Below are positions 44,717-53,891 of a DNA stretch of 64,000 nt, piece after piece. Source of the DNA: Solirubrobacterales bacterium (GTDB lineage Bacteria > Actinomycetota > Thermoleophilia > Solirubrobacterales > JACPNS01). A model generated the notes under the pieces. The model had not been told where the DNA came from. It worked only from the letters and a program-made list of their open reading frames with translations, and did not search any database. The DNA lies in NCBI GenBank assembly GCA_016185345.1, contig JACPNS010000012.1, forward strand, positions 79,989 to 143,988, written 5' to 3'. Position 1 is the first letter of the stretch. Each line of letters begins with the position of its first letter. The translations under genes and the position numbers were made by a program.

Positions 44717-45667
44717 ATGACACCACCGGTGGCACAACCCAAGAGCGCCGTAGCTCCCCGCTTTGAGGACTTGCTCCTCGAGTTCCTCCAGTACCTCGAG
44801 TTCGAGGCGCGCTCGGCTGAAAACACGCTGATCGCGTACCGCACCGACCTGATGCAGTACGGAGCATTCCTCTCGTCGATCGATCAGGATCCGCTCACGG
44901 TGAATCAGGGTCAGATCATCGAGTACCTCGAGCAGCTCGCTGGCAGCGGTGAGATCGCCGGCACGACGCTGCACCGCAAGCTTTCATCGATGCGCTCCTT
45001 CTACGTGCACCTCAGGCGCGAAGCGATCATCGACACCGATCCGACCGCAGACGTGAAGGCGCCCGCCCAGGCCAAGAAGCTGCCGACCGTGCTCAGTCGC
45101 TCCGAGGTCTCGCACCTGATCGAACAGGTCCGCGGATCCGATCCGATCGCAACACGCGATCGCGCGATGCTTGAGCTGATGTACGCATCTGGACTGCGCG
45201 TGAGCGAAGTGATCAATCTTGAAGTCTCCGACATCGATTTCGACGAAGGAATCCTGCGCACCCGCGGCAAGGGCAACAAGGAGCGCATCGTGCCTGTTGG
45301 TCGCCAGGCGCTTCTGTCGATTCGCATCTATCTGCGCGCCGGTCGCCGTGCGCTCACCAAAGACCGCCCGCAGCGGTACTTGTTCGTCAACTTTCGCGGC
45401 GGACAGCTGACTCGCCAGGGGCTCTACAAGATCGTCCGCAAATATGCCTCGGCGGCGGGCCTGTCTGACCGGATGAGCCCGCACACGCTTCGCCACACCT
45501 TTGCCACGCATCTTTTGAATGGCGGCTGCGACCTGCGTTCAGTGCAGGAGATGCTCGGCCACGCCGACGTCTCCACGACGCAGACCTACACGCACCTCTC
45601 GACCGAACGCCTCAAGGACGTCTACTTCGACGCCCATCCGCGTGCGGTCTTGCACGAACTGCGCTAG
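44717..45667 (+). CDS. xerD: Site-specific tyrosine recombinase XerD
   Basis: XerD with XerC resolves chromosome dimers at dif. The 316-residue enzyme has the N-terminal SAM-like domain (FEDLLLEFLQYLEFEARSAENT) and the catalytic domain: Arg in ASGLRVSEVINL, Lys in GKGNKERIVPVG, HTLRHTFATHLLNGG (HxxR), GHADVSTTQTYTHLS with Tyr291 as nucleophile. It is chromosomal, not a phage integrase, as shown by the pyrG-DUF3866-xerD context. Its stop overlaps the stop of fpg on the other strand at a CTAG. Confidence 0.93.
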   Translation: MTPPVAQPKSAVAPRFEDLLLEFLQYLEFEARSAENTLIAYRTDLMQYGAFLSSIDQDPLTVNQGQIIEYLEQLAGSGEIAGTTLHRKLSSMRSFYVHLRREAIIDTDPTADVKAPAQAKKLPTVLSRSEVSHLIEQVRGSDPIATRDRAMLELMYASGLRVSEVINLEVSDIDFDEGILRTRGKGNKERIVPVGRQALLSIRIYLRAGRRALTKDRPQRYLFVNFRGGQLTRQGLYKIVRKYASAAGLSDRMSPHTLRHTFATHLLNGGCDLRSVQEMLGHADVSTTQTYTHLSTERLKDVYFDAHPRAVLHELR

Positions 45668-46494
45668 TTCCGCTGGCAGGTCGGGCAGTAGTACGTTCCG
45701 CGCCCGGCGCAGCGGATCTTCTTGATCGGTGTGTCGCACTCGGGGCAGGGTAGACCCTCGCGGCGGTGCACCAGGAACTGATCCTGAAAGCTGCCCTTGA
45801 CGCCGTAGGCGTCACGGAAGTCGTCGATCGTTGCACCTTTGGCGTTGATGCCGGCAGTCAAGGCGTCCTGGATGGTTTCCGTGAGCAGCTCGGCCTGGGC
45901 CTTCGTTACGCGTGCGGCCCGCCGCTGCGGGGCCATACGGGCGCGGAACAGCGCTTCGTCTGCGTAGATGTTGCCGACTCCTGCCACTACTCGCTGATCG
46001 AGGATCACGGCTTTGATCGGCGTCTTGCGGCCGTGGGTCTGGGTGTAGAGATATGGGCCGTCGAAGAACTCGTCAAAGGGCTCCGGCCCAAGTCGCGCGC
46101 GGAGGAAGTTTTCAAGGTCGGTCGGAGTCGGGATCAGCTCGGCCGTTCCGAAGCGCCGCGGGTCGGTGAAGCAAAGACTCCCGCCTGAAGAGAGCCAGAG
46201 CTGCCCGCGCAAGTGCGACTCGGGGACTTTGTCGCCATCGGGGATGAATAGGAGATTCCCAGTCATTCGCAAGTGCATGACCAGCGCCGAGCCATCGTCG
46301 AGTTCGGCGACGAAGTACTTACCGCGACGCCCGAGCTTGATCAGCCGGCGGCCTATCAGCTTCTTCGCGAACGCCTTGACGCTGGCGGGAGCGACCCAGC
46401 GAGCATCACTCACTTCGACCTGCTCAATCACATTGCCTTCAGCGACCGGCGCAAGTTGGCGCCGGATCGTCTCTACCTCTGGAAGTTCAGGCAA
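45664..46494 (-). CDS. fpg: Formamidopyrimidine-DNA glycosylase
   Basis: Fpg (MutM) excises 8-oxoguanine and nicks the site by beta-delta elimination. The N-terminal PELPEVETI supplies the catalytic Pro2 and Glu3. Conserved pieces include KRKGKYFVAELDDG-like (here GRRGKYFVAELDDGS), NIYADEALFRARM and the zinc finger CPECDTPIKKIRCAGRGTYYCPTCQ at the end. The 276-residue length fits. The TTG start lies inside the end of the glutaredoxin gene (8-base overlap), so the two are coupled in one operon. Confidence 0.95.
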   Translation of the reverse strand: MPELPEVETIRRQLAPVAEGNVIEQVEVSDARWVAPASVKAFAKKLIGRRLIKLGRRGKYFVAELDDGSALVMHLRMTGNLLFIPDGDKVPESHLRGQLWLSSGGSLCFTDPRRFGTAELIPTPTDLENFLRARLGPEPFDEFFDGPYLYTQTHGRKTPIKAVILDQRVVAGVGNIYADEALFRARMAPQRRAARVTKAQAELLTETIQDALTAGINAKGATIDDFRDAYGVKGSFQDQFLVHRREGLPCPECDTPIKKIRCAGRGTYYCPTCQRN

Positions 46495-46741
46495 CGTTCA
46501 ATGCTTCGCGAATACGCGGGTTGCGCAGGGCGAGAACCAGGTCTTCGAATCCGCCGATCAGCTCGTCTCCGACGAACACGAGCGGCATCGTCATGCGACC
46601 GGTGCGCTGCGCCAGGTTGACCTGTCCGTCGATGTCACCGGTCAGATCGACGTACTCGTAGTCCACGCCGTTCTGCTCGAGCAACATCTTCGCTCGAATG
46701 CAGAAGCTGCAGCTGTCCTTGGAGTAGAGAGTGGCGTTCAT
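46487..46741 (-). CDS. Glutaredoxin-like protein
   Basis: An 84-residue thioredoxin-fold protein. ATLYSKDSCSFCIRAKMLL contains the active CSFC pair (Cys11, Cys14), and TMPLVFVGDELIGGFEDL holds the cis-Pro and GG-D motif. It resembles mycoredoxin-like actinobacterial glutaredoxins. The start ATG46741 is preceded by TACAAT 10 bases upstream and no strong ribosome site. A longer open frame upstream is not needed. It overlaps fpg, so reduction of oxidised thiols and repair of oxidised DNA may be co-expressed. Confidence 0.9.
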   Translation of the reverse strand: MNATLYSKDSCSFCIRAKMLLEQNGVDYEYVDLTGDIDGQVNLAQRTGRMTMPLVFVGDELIGGFEDLVLALRNPRIREALNVA

Positions 46742-46812
46742 GAGACTCCAAATTGTATGTTCCGGAGCGGACCCGGCGGCCGCATCCACCGCGTACGCGA
46801 TCATCTACGTGA

Positions 46813-47532
46813 ATGTCCCAAACGCTCAAAACCGAGGCGATCGTCCTGCGCAAGATGCGCTACGGCGAGGCCGACAGCATTCTGCATCTCTACACGCGCG
46901 AGTTCGGGCGAGTGGGCGCGATCGCAAAGGGCGTGCGGCGCTCGAAGAGTCGCTTCGGCGGGCGCCTCGAGCCGTTCTTCCGGCTTGATCTCGTGCTGCA
47001 TGAAGGGCGGGGCGATCTGATGACAATCACCAGTGCTTCGACCGTCGATCCTCACGCAGACCTGCGCACCCGCGCAGGCTCCTTGGAATCCGCAGCCATT
47101 CTCGGCGACTTCGTCTTGCGCCTTCACGACGAACGCGAGCAGAACCTTCCTGCCTACAACCTCACGGCCAACATGCTCGCCCTGCTCAACACAGACCCGC
47201 GCGCGGCGCAACGCGAGACCGGCCTGGCCTTCCGCGCGAAGATGCTGCTGGCCTCTGGATTCTCGCCCGGACTCGACTCATGCGCGCACTGCGGCGCCAC
47301 AGAAGATCTCGTCGCCTTCTCGCCGCCCTCGGGAGGCATCGTCTGCCGCGACTGCCGCGAGCCCGGCGACTTCGACTTCGGCGGCGAATCCCACGCCTTC
47401 TACAGCGGTGCGCTCAAGGCACCGCTCTCGCAGGCGCCCGACGCAACGCCTGAATCGCTTCGGCAGGTTGACAAGACGATTACGGAGACATTGGCGCACC
47501 ACGCGAACGTGCGGATTCGGTCGCTTGCTTAG
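46813..47532 (+). CDS. recO: DNA repair protein RecO
   Basis: RecO loads RecA onto SSB-coated DNA with RecR. The N-terminal OB domain begins KTEAIVLRKMRYGEADSILHLYTREFG. The C-terminal domain has a zinc site: CAHCG then CRDC (two CxxC pairs). The 239 residues are normal. ATG46813 lies 72 bases from the divergent glutaredoxin start. Its stop overlaps that of vapC on the opposite strand (TTAG). Confidence 0.93.
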   Translation: MSQTLKTEAIVLRKMRYGEADSILHLYTREFGRVGAIAKGVRRSKSRFGGRLEPFFRLDLVLHEGRGDLMTITSASTVDPHADLRTRAGSLESAAILGDFVLRLHDEREQNLPAYNLTANMLALLNTDPRAAQRETGLAFRAKMLLASGFSPGLDSCAHCGATEDLVAFSPPSGGIVCRDCREPGDFDFGGESHAFYSGALKAPLSQAPDATPESLRQVDKTITETLAHHANVRIRSLA

Positions 47533-47945
47533 TTGAGGGCATCGCGGGGGAGGATCGCGAGACCGTTGGAAACGAGGTCTCGCGTGTCGAACGAAACGAC
47601 CGGCCACCGACAAGCTTGACCTGCGGCTGCGTAGGCGGCGTCGTAAACGGAGATTTGATGCGCTGTCGCCATAGTCGTCGCGGCGCGCATTAGGTCGGAG
47701 TCGGCACGCAGCAACCGCCCAACGCACGCAAGTTCAATCTCTGCGGCGAGCGTCACTCCAACCTCGGGTTTACTCCAACTGGCAGTTGCCACGTTCGCCA
47801 CTTCGTAGAGCGTGAGGTCCAGCGCGGCGGTCTTGAAGCTGCCGGCCCTTCCGGCCGCGATGAAATCGGAAGCCTCTTGGTAGCCGGACTCTAACGGATC
47901 GAGAGCGCTCAGCCAGACGCTCGCGTCGAGCAGGAACGTGATCAA
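47529..47945 (-). CDS. vapC: PIN-domain toxin VapC
   Basis: The 138-residue PIN ribonuclease fits VapC toxins. The acidic active-site residues are visible: Asp7 in FLLDASVW, Glu in LYEVANVA, Asp in VYDAAYAA and Asp in SFDTRDL. It forms an operon with an antitoxin directly upstream, overlapping by 4 bases. The target RNA is unknown. Lone position between recO and dgt and the AT-rich promoter suggest horizontal gain. Confidence 0.9.
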   Translation of the reverse strand: MITFLLDASVWLSALDPLESGYQEASDFIAAGRAGSFKTAALDLTLYEVANVATASWSKPEVGVTLAAEIELACVGRLLRADSDLMRAATTMATAHQISVYDAAYAAAGQACRWPVVSFDTRDLVSNGLAILPRDALN

Positions 47946-48169
47946 TGCTTCGGTCGATTCTTCTTGATGAGTTCGACGATGTTTCCGCCTCGGGGTTCTG
48001 CCATTGCGAGGATCCGGCCGAGCGCGGCGCGCGATGCAGCGTCGCTCGCCTCGAGGTCTCCCTGGATGAGGCTCTGGAGATACCCGCTGCGCGTGGTGCC
48101 GCGGCTACTTACCTGCCGATCGGCCTCGGCGAGGAGGTCGTCGGGAATGCTGATCATCACTTTCGCCAT
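47942..48169 (-). CDS. vapB: Ribbon-helix-helix antitoxin VapB
   Basis: The 75-residue protein has an N-terminal ribbon-helix-helix strand and helices (KVMISIPDDLLAEADRQVSSRGTTRSGYLQSLIQGDLE), followed by a tail that would wrap the toxin. The start ATG48169 is set by the family N-terminus; the open frame upstream (to 48250) is not used. The mRNA is probably leaderless because TATAAT ends 6 bases before the ATG. VapB likely represses its own operon through the palindrome that overlaps this promoter. Confidence 0.88.
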   Translation of the reverse strand: MAKVMISIPDDLLAEADRQVSSRGTTRSGYLQSLIQGDLEASDAASRAALGRILAMAEPRGGNIVELIKKNRPKH

Positions 48170-48178
48170 CCCAAAATT

Positions 48179-48192
48179 ATATACCGGTATAT
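48179..48192. promoter_or_regulatory. VapB operator palindrome over vapBC promoter
   Basis: ATATACCGGTATAT is a perfect 14-bp palindrome that partly overlaps the perfect -10 TATAAT of vapB (read on the minus strand). It is the expected autoregulatory site for the VapBC complex and stands out by its AT content from the neighbours. The divergent dgt start is 40 bases away, so dgt may be affected too. Confidence 0.7.
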
Positions 48193-48232
48193 CCTCCGGC
48201 GCACAAGTGTTTTGGCTGTCAGAATCAACCGC

Positions 48233-49267
48233 ATGAACCCGGCCAACCAATCGGTGAACGCAGAAACTCCCGAGGCCGTTTTCCGCTCGCGCATCGACGC
48301 TCGAGAGGACGTGATTCTCCAGCCGCTGGCCGTCCGTTCGTACCCGGCCGAACGCGAGACCCGCGAACCAGATTCACCACTGCGCACGCCCTTCCAGCGC
48401 GACCGCGACCGCATCGTCCACTCCAAGGCGTTTCGTCGCCTGAAGTACAAGACGCAGGTTTTCATTGCGCCCGAGGGCGATCACTTCCGCACGCGCCTCA
48501 CGCACACGCTCGAGACTTGCGGGATCGCTCGCACCGTTGCCCGGGCGCTCGAACTGAATGAAGACCTCTCCGAGGCGATCGGGCTGGGGCACGATCTCGG
48601 CCATCCGCCGTTCGGACACATCGGCGAAGACGTCCTCTCGAAGTGCCTTCAAGAGCGCTTCGGCCGCGAGTTCCATCACAACGAGCATTCGCTTCGCACG
48701 GTCGATTCGCTCGAGCGCAACGGTCAGGGACTGAACCTCACCGAGCAGGTCCGCGACGGAATCCTCAATCACACCGGTCCGACCAAGCCGGTCTCGCTTG
48801 AGGGCCGCATCGTTCGCATCGTTGACCGCATCGCCTACATCAACCACGACATCGACGACGCGCTGCGCGCCGGCATCCTCACCACCGAGGATCTGCCGCA
48901 GAAAGAGATCGACGTCCTGGGTCAGACGCCCTCTGAGCGCATCGACACCTTGGTCAAGGATCTCGTCGCCACCTCTGCCTTGCGGAACGACATCGCTCAG
49001 TCAGACGAGATCGGTGGCGCGATGCTGCGCCTGCGCCGTTTCATGTTCCAGAACGTCTACCTCGGGCCGCAAGTGCGCGAAGAGGCCGACCGCGTCATGA
49101 ATCTCGTAAAGGGCCTCTTCGCCTACTACGTAGATAACCCCGACGAGATCCCGGACGGCGAGACCGGCGACCTCGCAACCCGCGTGACCGACTGGATCGC
49201 CGGCATGACCGACCGCTACGCCTTCCGCACCTTCGAGGCGCTGAACTCGCCGCGCACCGCACGCTGA
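48233..49267 (+). CDS. dgt: Deoxyguanosinetriphosphate triphosphohydrolase-like protein
   Basis: An HD-domain dNTP triphosphohydrolase of about 344 residues. Metal ligands are in RLTHTLETCGIART (His) and GHDLGHPPFGHIGED (HD). Also present are HHNEHSLRTVD and NHTGP. Open reading upstream (47945-48232) is the antisense of vapB and is rejected. CAGAAT ends 7 bases before ATG48233, compatible with a leaderless transcript but with a weak match. Its stop overlaps dnaG by one base. Confidence 0.9.
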   Translation: MNPANQSVNAETPEAVFRSRIDAREDVILQPLAVRSYPAERETREPDSPLRTPFQRDRDRIVHSKAFRRLKYKTQVFIAPEGDHFRTRLTHTLETCGIARTVARALELNEDLSEAIGLGHDLGHPPFGHIGEDVLSKCLQERFGREFHHNEHSLRTVDSLERNGQGLNLTEQVRDGILNHTGPTKPVSLEGRIVRIVDRIAYINHDIDDALRAGILTTEDLPQKEIDVLGQTPSERIDTLVKDLVATSALRNDIAQSDEIGGAMLRLRRFMFQNVYLGPQVREEADRVMNLVKGLFAYYVDNPDEIPDGETGDLATRVTDWIAGMTDRYAFRTFEALNSPRTAR

Positions 49268-51036
49268 TGCCACGAATCAGCGACTCATCCAAGGAGAAGG
49301 TCCGCGAGGCCGTTGACATCGTCGACCTCGTAAACCACTACACGGACCTGCGCCGCAACGGCTCGCAGTACATGGGCCGCTGCCCGTTCCACGAGGACAA
49401 CTCGCCGAGCTTCTCGGTCAACCCCAGCGACAAGGTCTACCACTGCTTTGGTTGCGGAGTGGGAGGGGACGTCTTCAAGTTTGTGCAGGAGAAGGAAGGC
49501 CTCGACTTCGCTGCTTCGATCGAGTATCTGGCCGATCAGTTCAACGTTGAGCTCGAATACGAAGAGCTCGATCCCAAGGCGCAGGAGCGACAGAAAGAGC
49601 GCGAGCGGTTGTTCGAGCTTCTTGAGCGCGCGACGAAGTTCTACGAGCGCACGCTCGCTGACTCCGACGAAGCCGCCCCCGCGCGGGAGTACCTCGCGAG
49701 TCGTGGCTTCAGCCCCGAGGTCCTCGCGAAGTTTCGCGTTGGCTACTCGCCCAAGGCTTGGGACAAGCTCTTCGTGCCAGCGCTCCGCCAGGGCTTCACC
49801 GAGCGCGAGCTGATGGACGCCGGGCTCGTCCAGCACAACCGCGAGCGCAACCAGATCTTCGACCGTTTTCGCGGACGCATCATGTTTCCGCTCGCAGACA
49901 AGAAGGGCATCGTGCGCGGGTTTGGCGCGCGCGGGATGCGCGACTCAGACAAGCCCAAGTACCTGAACTCCGCCGACGGCCCCGCGTACCACAAGGGTTC
50001 TCAGATTTTTGCGATCAACCACGCCCGGCGCCCGGCCGCCGCGAAGAAGCGCGTGATCGCCGTCGAGGGCTACGCCGACGTGCTCGCCCTGCACGACGCT
50101 GGTTTCGAAGAGTCCGTGGCCGTCATGGGCACGGCGATGACCGAGCAGCAAGCCGCAGAACTCTCCCGCATGGCCTCACGGGTATATCTGGCGCTCGACG
50201 CCGACGAACCCGGACGCCGCGCCGCACTGCGCGCAGCCGAAGTGCTTGGCGCCCACCGCGACACCGAAACGCTCGTGATCCAGGTCCCAGACGGCAAGGA
50301 CCCCGACGAGCTGATCAAGCAGGGGGGACCGCAGGCATTCGAGGAAGCGATGTCCCGCGCGGTCACAGTCGCGGAGTTCGCCGTTTCGCAAGTATTTGCC
50401 GCCGGCGATCTTTCAACGGCCCGCGAGCGCGAACATGTTCTGGACGACCTGGTGCCCGTTTTCAACGCGATGGCCCCGGGCCCAGTTAAAGAGGAGCAAA
50501 TGCTCGTCGCGGCGGATCGACTGGGCATTTCCGAGGGCGTACTTCGTGAATCGCTGCGTGAACGCGCCCAGAACGCGCCCATGCCCCGCCCGCAGGCCCC
50601 ACAAGAGATTGAGCCGCCTCCTGCGTCCAAACCGGTCAAGAATGATCCACGAGAGCGTTCCGAGCGTATTTTCCTCGCACAATGCCTCTCGAACGCGCCA
50701 GTAGGTAGGGATTACCTAGAGCGCTTGCAAGATGACGACCTTTCGACGCCGCTGATGAGGGAATTACGGGATCATCTGCGAAATAACGCCGAAAACCCGC
50801 TTGCGAACCTGCGAGAGCTAAAGCCTGAGCTGCAGAGTGCCGTTACAGAAGTAGCGATGCTTTCCGAAAGGGAACACGCCTCTGCAGAAGTCATCCAGCT
50901 TGGATTCTTGCTGATTGAGAAAGCCGGGCTCGACCGAAAAATAACCGGAGCACCCGGGGACCAAAAGGCCGAGATCGAACTCAAAAGGCAAGAGTTGATT
51001 CGCAAGATCGGTGAACTTTCCGCAGAGTTCGCGTGA
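49267..51036 (+). CDS. dnaG: DNA primase DnaG
   Basis: DnaG makes primers for replication. The N-terminal zinc ribbon is Cys39, His42, Cys60, Cys63 ([26 protein letters not shown]). The RNA-polymerase domain has the TOPRIM metal motifs in [15 protein letters not shown] and [16 protein letters not shown]. The C-terminal region (about 440-589) is the helicase-binding domain, rich in helix and Arg/Glu. The 589 residues are normal. The dgt-dnaG-rpoD order is a common Gram-positive unit. ATG49267 overlaps the dgt stop. Confidence 0.96.
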   Translation: MPRISDSSKEKVREAVDIVDLVNHYTDLRRNGSQYMGRCPFHEDNSPSFSVNPSDKVYHCFGCGVGGDVFKFVQEKEGLDFAASIEYLADQFNVELEYEELDPKAQERQKERERLFELLERATKFYERTLADSDEAAPAREYLASRGFSPEVLAKFRVGYSPKAWDKLFVPALRQGFTERELMDAGLVQHNRERNQIFDRFRGRIMFPLADKKGIVRGFGARGMRDSDKPKYLNSADGPAYHKGSQIFAINHARRPAAAKKRVIAVEGYADVLALHDAGFEESVAVMGTAMTEQQAAELSRMASRVYLALDADEPGRRAALRAAEVLGAHRDTETLVIQVPDGKDPDELIKQGGPQAFEEAMSRAVTVAEFAVSQVFAAGDLSTAREREHVLDDLVPVFNAMAPGPVKEEQMLVAADRLGISEGVLRESLRERAQNAPMPRPQAPQEIEPPPASKPVKNDPRERSERIFLAQCLSNAPVGRDYLERLQDDDLSTPLMRELRDHLRNNAENPLANLRELKPELQSAVTEVAMLSEREHASAEVIQLGFLLIEKAGLDRKITGAPGDQKAEIELKRQELIRKIGELSAEFA

Positions 51037-51109
51037 GCCCGGGGGGAATCCCCACCCTCCACCCGACACGTATGTGATCCGGGTAATCGGATCTATCGCG
51101 CCCCCGCAG

Positions 51110-52063
51110 ATGATTCGACAAGCAGCAGAGACCACGGCCAATGAGCCAACCGAAGTCGGCACCCCACCGGCGCTCAGCATCTTGCCTGCCTTTGATGACA
51201 AGAAGCTCGACCTCACCCCGGGCGAGAGCCGTGAGGCGATCGACACCGTCCATCTTTATCTGAAGGCAATCGGCGAGCGCAAGCTGCTCTCGGCCGAGGA
51301 TGAAGTTCGTCTGGCGAAGCGAATCGAGCGCGCCGACAACGAGGCCAAGAACATCATGATCGAGGCCAACCTGCGCCTGGTCGTGAGCATCGCAAAGCGC
51401 TACAACGACCGCGGCGTGTCATTGCTGGACCTGATTCAGGAAGGCAACGTTGGCTTGATGCGAGCTGTCGAGAAGTTCGACTGGCGCCGTGGCTACAAGT
51501 TTTCAACCTACGCAGCATGGTGGATTCGTCAGGGCATCACCCGCGCAATCGCCGACCAGGCGCGCACCATTCGCATTCCGGTGCACCTGCTGCAGAACGT
51601 GAACAAGGTTGCGGCCGTGCGCCGACGCCTCGTTCAGGAGCTCGGTCGCGAGCCTTCGATCGAGGAAGTCTCCAAAGAAGTCGACATGCCCGACGCCGAC
51701 GTGAAAAAGCTCATGGAACTCTCCGCCGACGCCATTTCGCTGGAGACCCCGATGGGCAGCGACGAGGACGCCGGAACGATCGGCGACATGGTCGAGGACG
51801 ACTCCGAACAGGCGCCCGAAGAAATCGTCGCCGAACGGTTGCTTTCAGAAGACATTGATGTGGTGCTTGGCCAGCTTGGTGACCGCGAACGTCGCGTGAT
51901 CGAGTTGCGTTATGGCATCAGCGGCGACGAGCCGCTGACTCTGGTGGAGATTGGAAAGTTCATCGGAGTGACACGAGAGCGCGTCCGCCAGATTGAGATT
52001 GCGGCTATTGAGAAGTTGCGTCGTGGTGGCGAGACTGAGCGTCTTCGTCGGCAGTACGGCTGA
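51110..52063 (+). CDS. rpoD: Primary-type sigma factor RpoD/SigA
   Basis: A sigma-70 family protein of 317 residues. Region 1.2 starts [27 protein letters not shown]. Regions 2.1-2.4 follow ([55 protein letters not shown]), then 3 ([18 protein letters not shown]) and 4.2 ([21 protein letters not shown]). A long N-terminal acidic region is absent, so it is compact. ATG51110 gives [12 protein letters not shown]; the open frame reaches 51011, which would add low-complexity residues. It follows dnaG by 73 bases. Confidence 0.93.
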   Translation: MIRQAAETTANEPTEVGTPPALSILPAFDDKKLDLTPGESREAIDTVHLYLKAIGERKLLSAEDEVRLAKRIERADNEAKNIMIEANLRLVVSIAKRYNDRGVSLLDLIQEGNVGLMRAVEKFDWRRGYKFSTYAAWWIRQGITRAIADQARTIRIPVHLLQNVNKVAAVRRRLVQELGREPSIEEVSKEVDMPDADVKKLMELSADAISLETPMGSDEDAGTIGDMVEDDSEQAPEEIVAERLLSEDIDVVLGQLGDRERRVIELRYGISGDEPLTLVEIGKFIGVTRERVRQIEIAAIEKLRRGGETERLRRQYG

Positions 52064-52069
52064 GCCCGG

Positions 52070-53368
52070 CTACTTGGAATCGAAGCCCAAGCGGTGGGTG
52101 CCTGCAATTCGAGCTGCTCGGATCGGCGAAACACCTGCCTCGTTCGCAAAATGCGGCCAGTCCAGCACCGCATCAATTACCTGTTCCAGGATCTCTTCCC
52201 ACTGACCGCGCTTGAGCAAGGCGCTGTTTGCGCACTGGCGAAAATCATCGAGGACGAAGCCGTCGCGTTTGTCGTTGATCGTCATCTGATGCATCCGCGT
52301 GTACTGCTTGCCCGGGTTGTACGAATACGTCACGTCGTAGGCCGGGGAAAGAGACCACTCACCGTCTGAGTTCATCAGAAAAGAGATGTTCTTGACGTGA
52401 TCATCCTGGTTTCTAGCGACAACGTTGAAGAGCATGCGGCGGAACTGTTGCTCGCGCGCTTCGGCGCCGATGTCAAGTTGCCGAATCGTCAACAGGGCCT
52501 GCTCATACGAATACGCGCCATCGAGATTGAAGTCAAAGTGGCATAGTCCGCCCAGACTCTGTTGGTGGATTTTGGAACCGTCCTCCGTCCGATCGAATCG
52601 GCGCGTCATGAAATGCGAACGGTCGGCCTCTTTGAAGATCCGACACTCGGTCATCTCGATGCCTGCGGCTTTCGCCATCAAGTAGTAGGCGTACTCGATC
52701 AGTCCGTAGCCCTCAGGCTCATTCAGTTCACGATCCGCGAGGGCTCCCGCTCCATCCAGCTTGATCAACCAGTACCCGAAGCCGTCGCCGGCATCGACCT
52801 GACCCGACCTCACCTCGTTGGTGTCTGGATTCCACGCGATCAACGCCTTGGCGCGCGCGCCGCCAGCGGAAGTTCCGACTTGCAGGATGTCCTCGGCTGC
52901 ATCGGGTCCGTCGAGCTCGGTGGCAAAGTCTTCGCGCTCGGACAAGATGTCGGCTGCGGCCGAGCGAAGTGCCTCGATGTCGAGGCTGTGGTTCTCGTCG
53001 GCGGTTGGGCCTGTCGCGGGAACAAACTCAAGCGCCCCCATTGCTCGCGCGCCAACGTAGCTGAGTCGATCGGTGGCTGTCAGCGATTCCGGAGGAGTGC
53101 CGCGCGCGGCGAATCGTCGATCGATGACCAGGTTTCCGAACTTGTCAGGCAGAGCGTCCGCCAGTAGGCCTGGAAGCCCGCGAAAGGCATCGCGTCCCAG
53201 GGTTGGAAAGCTGTACGGGCCGGGACGGAGCGGCATCTGGATGGGGGAGAGGTCGGGCCCCTCGGCGACGAACTCGGGAGTGAACTCGAATGTCGCGATG
53301 GAGCTCGGCGACTCTTGGAAGGCGGCGCCAACACGACGACCCTGGTAGCGAATCTCAACTGGAGTCAT
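52070..53368 (-). CDS. hipA: HipA-type serine/threonine kinase toxin
   Basis: HipA toxins phosphorylate glutamyl-tRNA synthetase and induce growth arrest (known from E. coli). The N-terminal HipA_N region has MTPVEIRYQGRRVGAAFQ. The kinase domain has VGTSAGGARAKALI (P-loop-like), the catalytic NQDDHVKNISFL (Asp) and SPAYDVTYS (metal Asp). The 432 residues are normal. It overlaps the antitoxin hipB by 4 bases and ends 6 bases from the rpoD stop (convergent). Insertion here seems recent, given the AT-rich upstream region next to a tRNA gene. Confidence 0.9.
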   Translation of the reverse strand: MTPVEIRYQGRRVGAAFQESPSSIATFEFTPEFVAEGPDLSPIQMPLRPGPYSFPTLGRDAFRGLPGLLADALPDKFGNLVIDRRFAARGTPPESLTATDRLSYVGARAMGALEFVPATGPTADENHSLDIEALRSAAADILSEREDFATELDGPDAAEDILQVGTSAGGARAKALIAWNPDTNEVRSGQVDAGDGFGYWLIKLDGAGALADRELNEPEGYGLIEYAYYLMAKAAGIEMTECRIFKEADRSHFMTRRFDRTEDGSKIHQQSLGGLCHFDFNLDGAYSYEQALLTIRQLDIGAEAREQQFRRMLFNVVARNQDDHVKNISFLMNSDGEWSLSPAYDVTYSYNPGKQYTRMHQMTINDKRDGFVLDDFRQCANSALLKRGQWEEILEQVIDAVLDWPHFANEAGVSPIRAARIAGTHRLGFDSK

Positions 53369-53685
53369 CGCGTGCTGTCGCTCCGCTTGGCGCGCTTGCG
53401 TTCGCCGACTGCGTCCTCGAGCATCTTCAACGGACTCGGTTGGGGAGCGGGGACGGCAACCTCGAGATTGTCGATCATCCGCAAAGCGCGTAGGACGCGA
53501 ATCAGATTCCGCGATTGCACCGAGCGCCCGGCCTCGATCGCAGCAACGGTGTCTCGACCGACCCCGGCCTCACGCGCAAGGTCGTTCTGAGCGATATCAC
53601 GCTCAATTCGGATGCGAGCGATGCGCTGACCCAGCTCATGGAGAACGGCATCGTCGGTCTGAAGGTTGTCGAATCCAGGCGTCAT
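53365..53685 (-). CDS. hipB: HipB-type antitoxin / XRE-family repressor
   Basis: The 106-residue protein has a helix-turn-helix of the XRE/Cro type (IARIRIERDIAQNDLAREAGVGRDTVAAIEAGRSV) and a basic C-terminal tail. It pairs with hipA and should bind the operator repeats at 53699-53752. TATTAT lies 6 bases before ATG53685, so the message is probably leaderless. It overlaps hipA by 4 bases. Confidence 0.88.
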   Translation of the reverse strand: MTPGFDNLQTDDAVLHELGQRIARIRIERDIAQNDLAREAGVGRDTVAAIEAGRSVQSRNLIRVLRALRMIDNLEVAVPAPQPSPLKMLEDAVGERKRAKRSDSTR

Positions 53686-53698
53686 GCCAAGATAATAA

Positions 53699-53752
53699 CG
53701 GAAAAAACCGACTTTAAGTCCAAATATTTAGATAATGTAGGAAAATACCGAC
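53699..53752. promoter_or_regulatory. Paired HipB-operator-like repeats
   Basis: Two copies of GGAAAAWACCGAC (53700-53712 and 53740-53752) lie 40 bp apart upstream of hipB, in AT-rich DNA. The first contains the inverted repeat CGG-N6-CCG. The spacing of about four helical turns suits cooperative dimer binding. They are probable HipB-HipA operators, by location and symmetry. Confidence 0.6.
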
Positions 53753-53791
53753 ATTACATACTAAAAGCTGACGCTGTCGTTACGATCTGAG

Positions 53792-53864
53792 CTCCCCGGG
53801 TTGGACTCGAACCAACGACATTTCGGTTAACAGCCGAACGCTCTACCAGCTGAGCTACCGGGGA
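53792..53864 (-). tRNA. tRNA-Asn (GTT)
   Basis: A full cloverleaf of 73 nt on the minus strand: acceptor TCCCCGG/CCGGGGA, D-arm with AGCTCAGCTGGTAGAGC, anticodon stem TTCGG/CCGAA with loop CTGTTAA (anticodon GTT, Asn), and T-loop GGTTCGAGTCC. The discriminator is G, as expected for tRNA-Asn. CCA is not encoded. Confidence 0.96.
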
Positions 53865-53891
53865 ATGCGGTGAGAAAGATACCAGTGCGGT

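Noticed and set aside
44717..45667. Phage or island integrase
   Set aside because: The tyrosine recombinase has XerD motifs and the pyrG-DUF3866-xerD context; no attachment sites or phage genes adjoin it.
47945..48232. N-terminal extension of dgt
   Set aside because: The open frame upstream is antisense to vapB; the dgt family N-terminus begins at 48233.
52311..52325. Possible att repeat of the tRNA-Asn 3' end inside hipA
   Set aside because: Only nine bases (CCCGGGTTG) match, inside a coding codon run for NPGKQ; too short for an integration repeat.
53365..53685. hipB as a phage repressor
   Set aside because: It overlaps a complete hipA by four bases and no phage genes are nearby, so the toxin-antitoxin reading is better.
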